Assembly: GCF_024508665.1 (NCBI RefSeq)
Contig: NZ_JANINP010000006.1
Coordinates: forward strand, 1,106,001-1,170,000
DNA from: Sphingomonas sp.
GTDB taxonomy: Bacteria > Pseudomonadota > Alphaproteobacteria > Sphingomonadales > Sphingomonadaceae
Reading direction: 5' to 3'
DNA length: 64,000 bases
Made by a program: the position numbers and the translations under genes. Positions within the stretch are counted from its first letter, which is position 1; every line of letters starts with the position of its first letter. A model generated the notes under the pieces. The model made no database searches. It saw only the letters and a list, made by a program, of their open reading frames with translations, and had not been told where the DNA came from. Shown here one piece after another: positions 63,592-64,000 of the stretch.

Positions 63592-64000
63592 ATGACTGAC
63601 GCCCGATCCAGGCCGTCTCGCACGCTCGAGCGCGCCGCGTCGCTCTGGGTGGCGCGGCATTCGCTGGGCCCGCTGTCCGACGAACAAAGAGCGCAGTTCC
63701 TGCGCTGGCAGGAGGAAGACCCCGCCCATGCGCAGGCTTTCCAGCGCATGTCCTCGACGCTTGCCGCGTTCGACCAGGCCGGGCCGGTCGTCCGCGATAC
63801 GCACAAACGGGCATTGGCGACCGAACGGCGCCGACGGCGCGCCGTGGCCGGATTGGGCGTGACGGCCGTTGCCGTCATCGTTACCGTGGTCAATCTCGAC
63901 GTGCCGGCCCGCTTCGCCGACTTGCGTACGGGACGTGGCGAATCCCGGCAGATGGTGCTCGCCGATGGCAGCAGGCTCTGGCTCGATGCCGACTCGGCGG
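63592..64000 (+). CDS. FecR-type anti-sigma factor, cut by the window end
   Basis: The first 136 residues are present: DUF4880-like domain (ERAASLWVARHSLGPLSDEQRAQFLRWQEEDPAHAQAFQRM), a membrane segment (AVAGLGVTAVAVIVTVV) and the start of the FecR domain (GESRQMVLADGSRLWLDADS). ATG 63592 or 63580. It continues past base 64000. Partner of the sigma factor at 63000. Confidence 0.9.
   Translation, partial: MTDARSRPSRTLERAASLWVARHSLGPLSDEQRAQFLRWQEEDPAHAQAFQRMSSTLAAFDQAGPVVRDTHKRALATERRRRRAVAGLGVTAVAVIVTVVNLDVPARFADLRTGRGESRQMVLADGSRLWLDADSA

Noticed and set aside
1..64000. CRISPR array, rRNA operon, insertion sequence with transposase, lasso-peptide cluster
   Set aside because: No regularly spaced repeats, no rRNA-like sequence and no transposase ORF were seen. 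TBDR/FecI/FecR genes and a peptidase raised the idea of a lasso-peptide locus, but no precursor, cyclase or isopeptidase motifs are present.

Overview
The window looks like chromosomal DNA of a high-GC alphaproteobacterium of the order Sphingomonadales (Sphingomonas or a close relative). Support: a clear CtrA cell-cycle regulator, a UbiM-type ubiquinone hydroxylase, FecI/FecR pairs with TonB-dependent receptors (TBDRs), and an otherwise metabolic, genus-typical gene set. This placement is inferred from protein families and base composition; no 16S rRNA gene is present.

Layout. 1-2.8 kb: the end of a CsoR/RcnR-type repressor coupled to a DMT exporter, a TetR regulator and a stand-alone prenyl diphosphate synthase behind a palindromic operator. 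3.2-6.3 kb: threonine dehydratase and an exported amidohydrolase. 6.3-14.9 kb: an iron-type surface-signalling unit (FecR, ECF sigma, STN-domain TBDR with a G8 tract that breaks its signal peptide), a small secreted PraB-like protein and an atypical TBDR. 14.9-16.4 kb: a small unknown protein, cold-shock protein and CtrA. 16.5-19.8 kb: LysR regulator divergent from pirin and WrbA across a perfect palindrome, then a secreted lectin-like protein. 19.8-24.2 kb: a MarR-controlled divergent locus (SDR and epoxide hydrolase versus MarR and a FABP-like protein) and UbiM. 24.3-30.1 kb: a complete tripartite RND efflux operon. 30.2-38.4 kb: a secreted unknown, GntR regulator, CDP-diacylglycerol diphosphatase, haloalkane dehalogenase, MBL hydrolase, sulfatase operon with its TetR, and an acetyltransferase.

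At 38.48 kb lies a 41-nt 3' fragment of a tRNA-Glu gene beside a tyrosine recombinase: the left end of an integrated element. The next 4 kb hold an AlpA-like regulator, an SRAP-fold protein that has lost its catalytic residues, a LuxR-type membrane-anchored regulator, and two copies of a roughly 260-nt sequence with a compensated hairpin, an invariant pyrimidine-loop hairpin and a strong intrinsic terminator. I read these as a previously undescribed structured RNA family; this is the most interesting signal here. The intact tRNA-Glu that should mark the other end is not seen in this window.

43-51 kb encodes a phosphorylative L-rhamnose pathway: isomerase, kinase, an aldolase fused to a lactaldehyde dehydrogenase, and L-lactate dehydrogenase, taking rhamnose to DHAP and pyruvate, with a DeoR regulator and a fructosamine-kinase-like gene. 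51-64 kb holds a metallophosphoesterase divergent from a leucyl aminopeptidase with a coupled 16-codon leader ORF, a second atypical TBDR, a TonB-family protein, two Lrp regulators around an orphan ECF sigma factor, an aldose epimerase overlapping a sugar lactonase, and a FecI/FecR pair cut by the window end.
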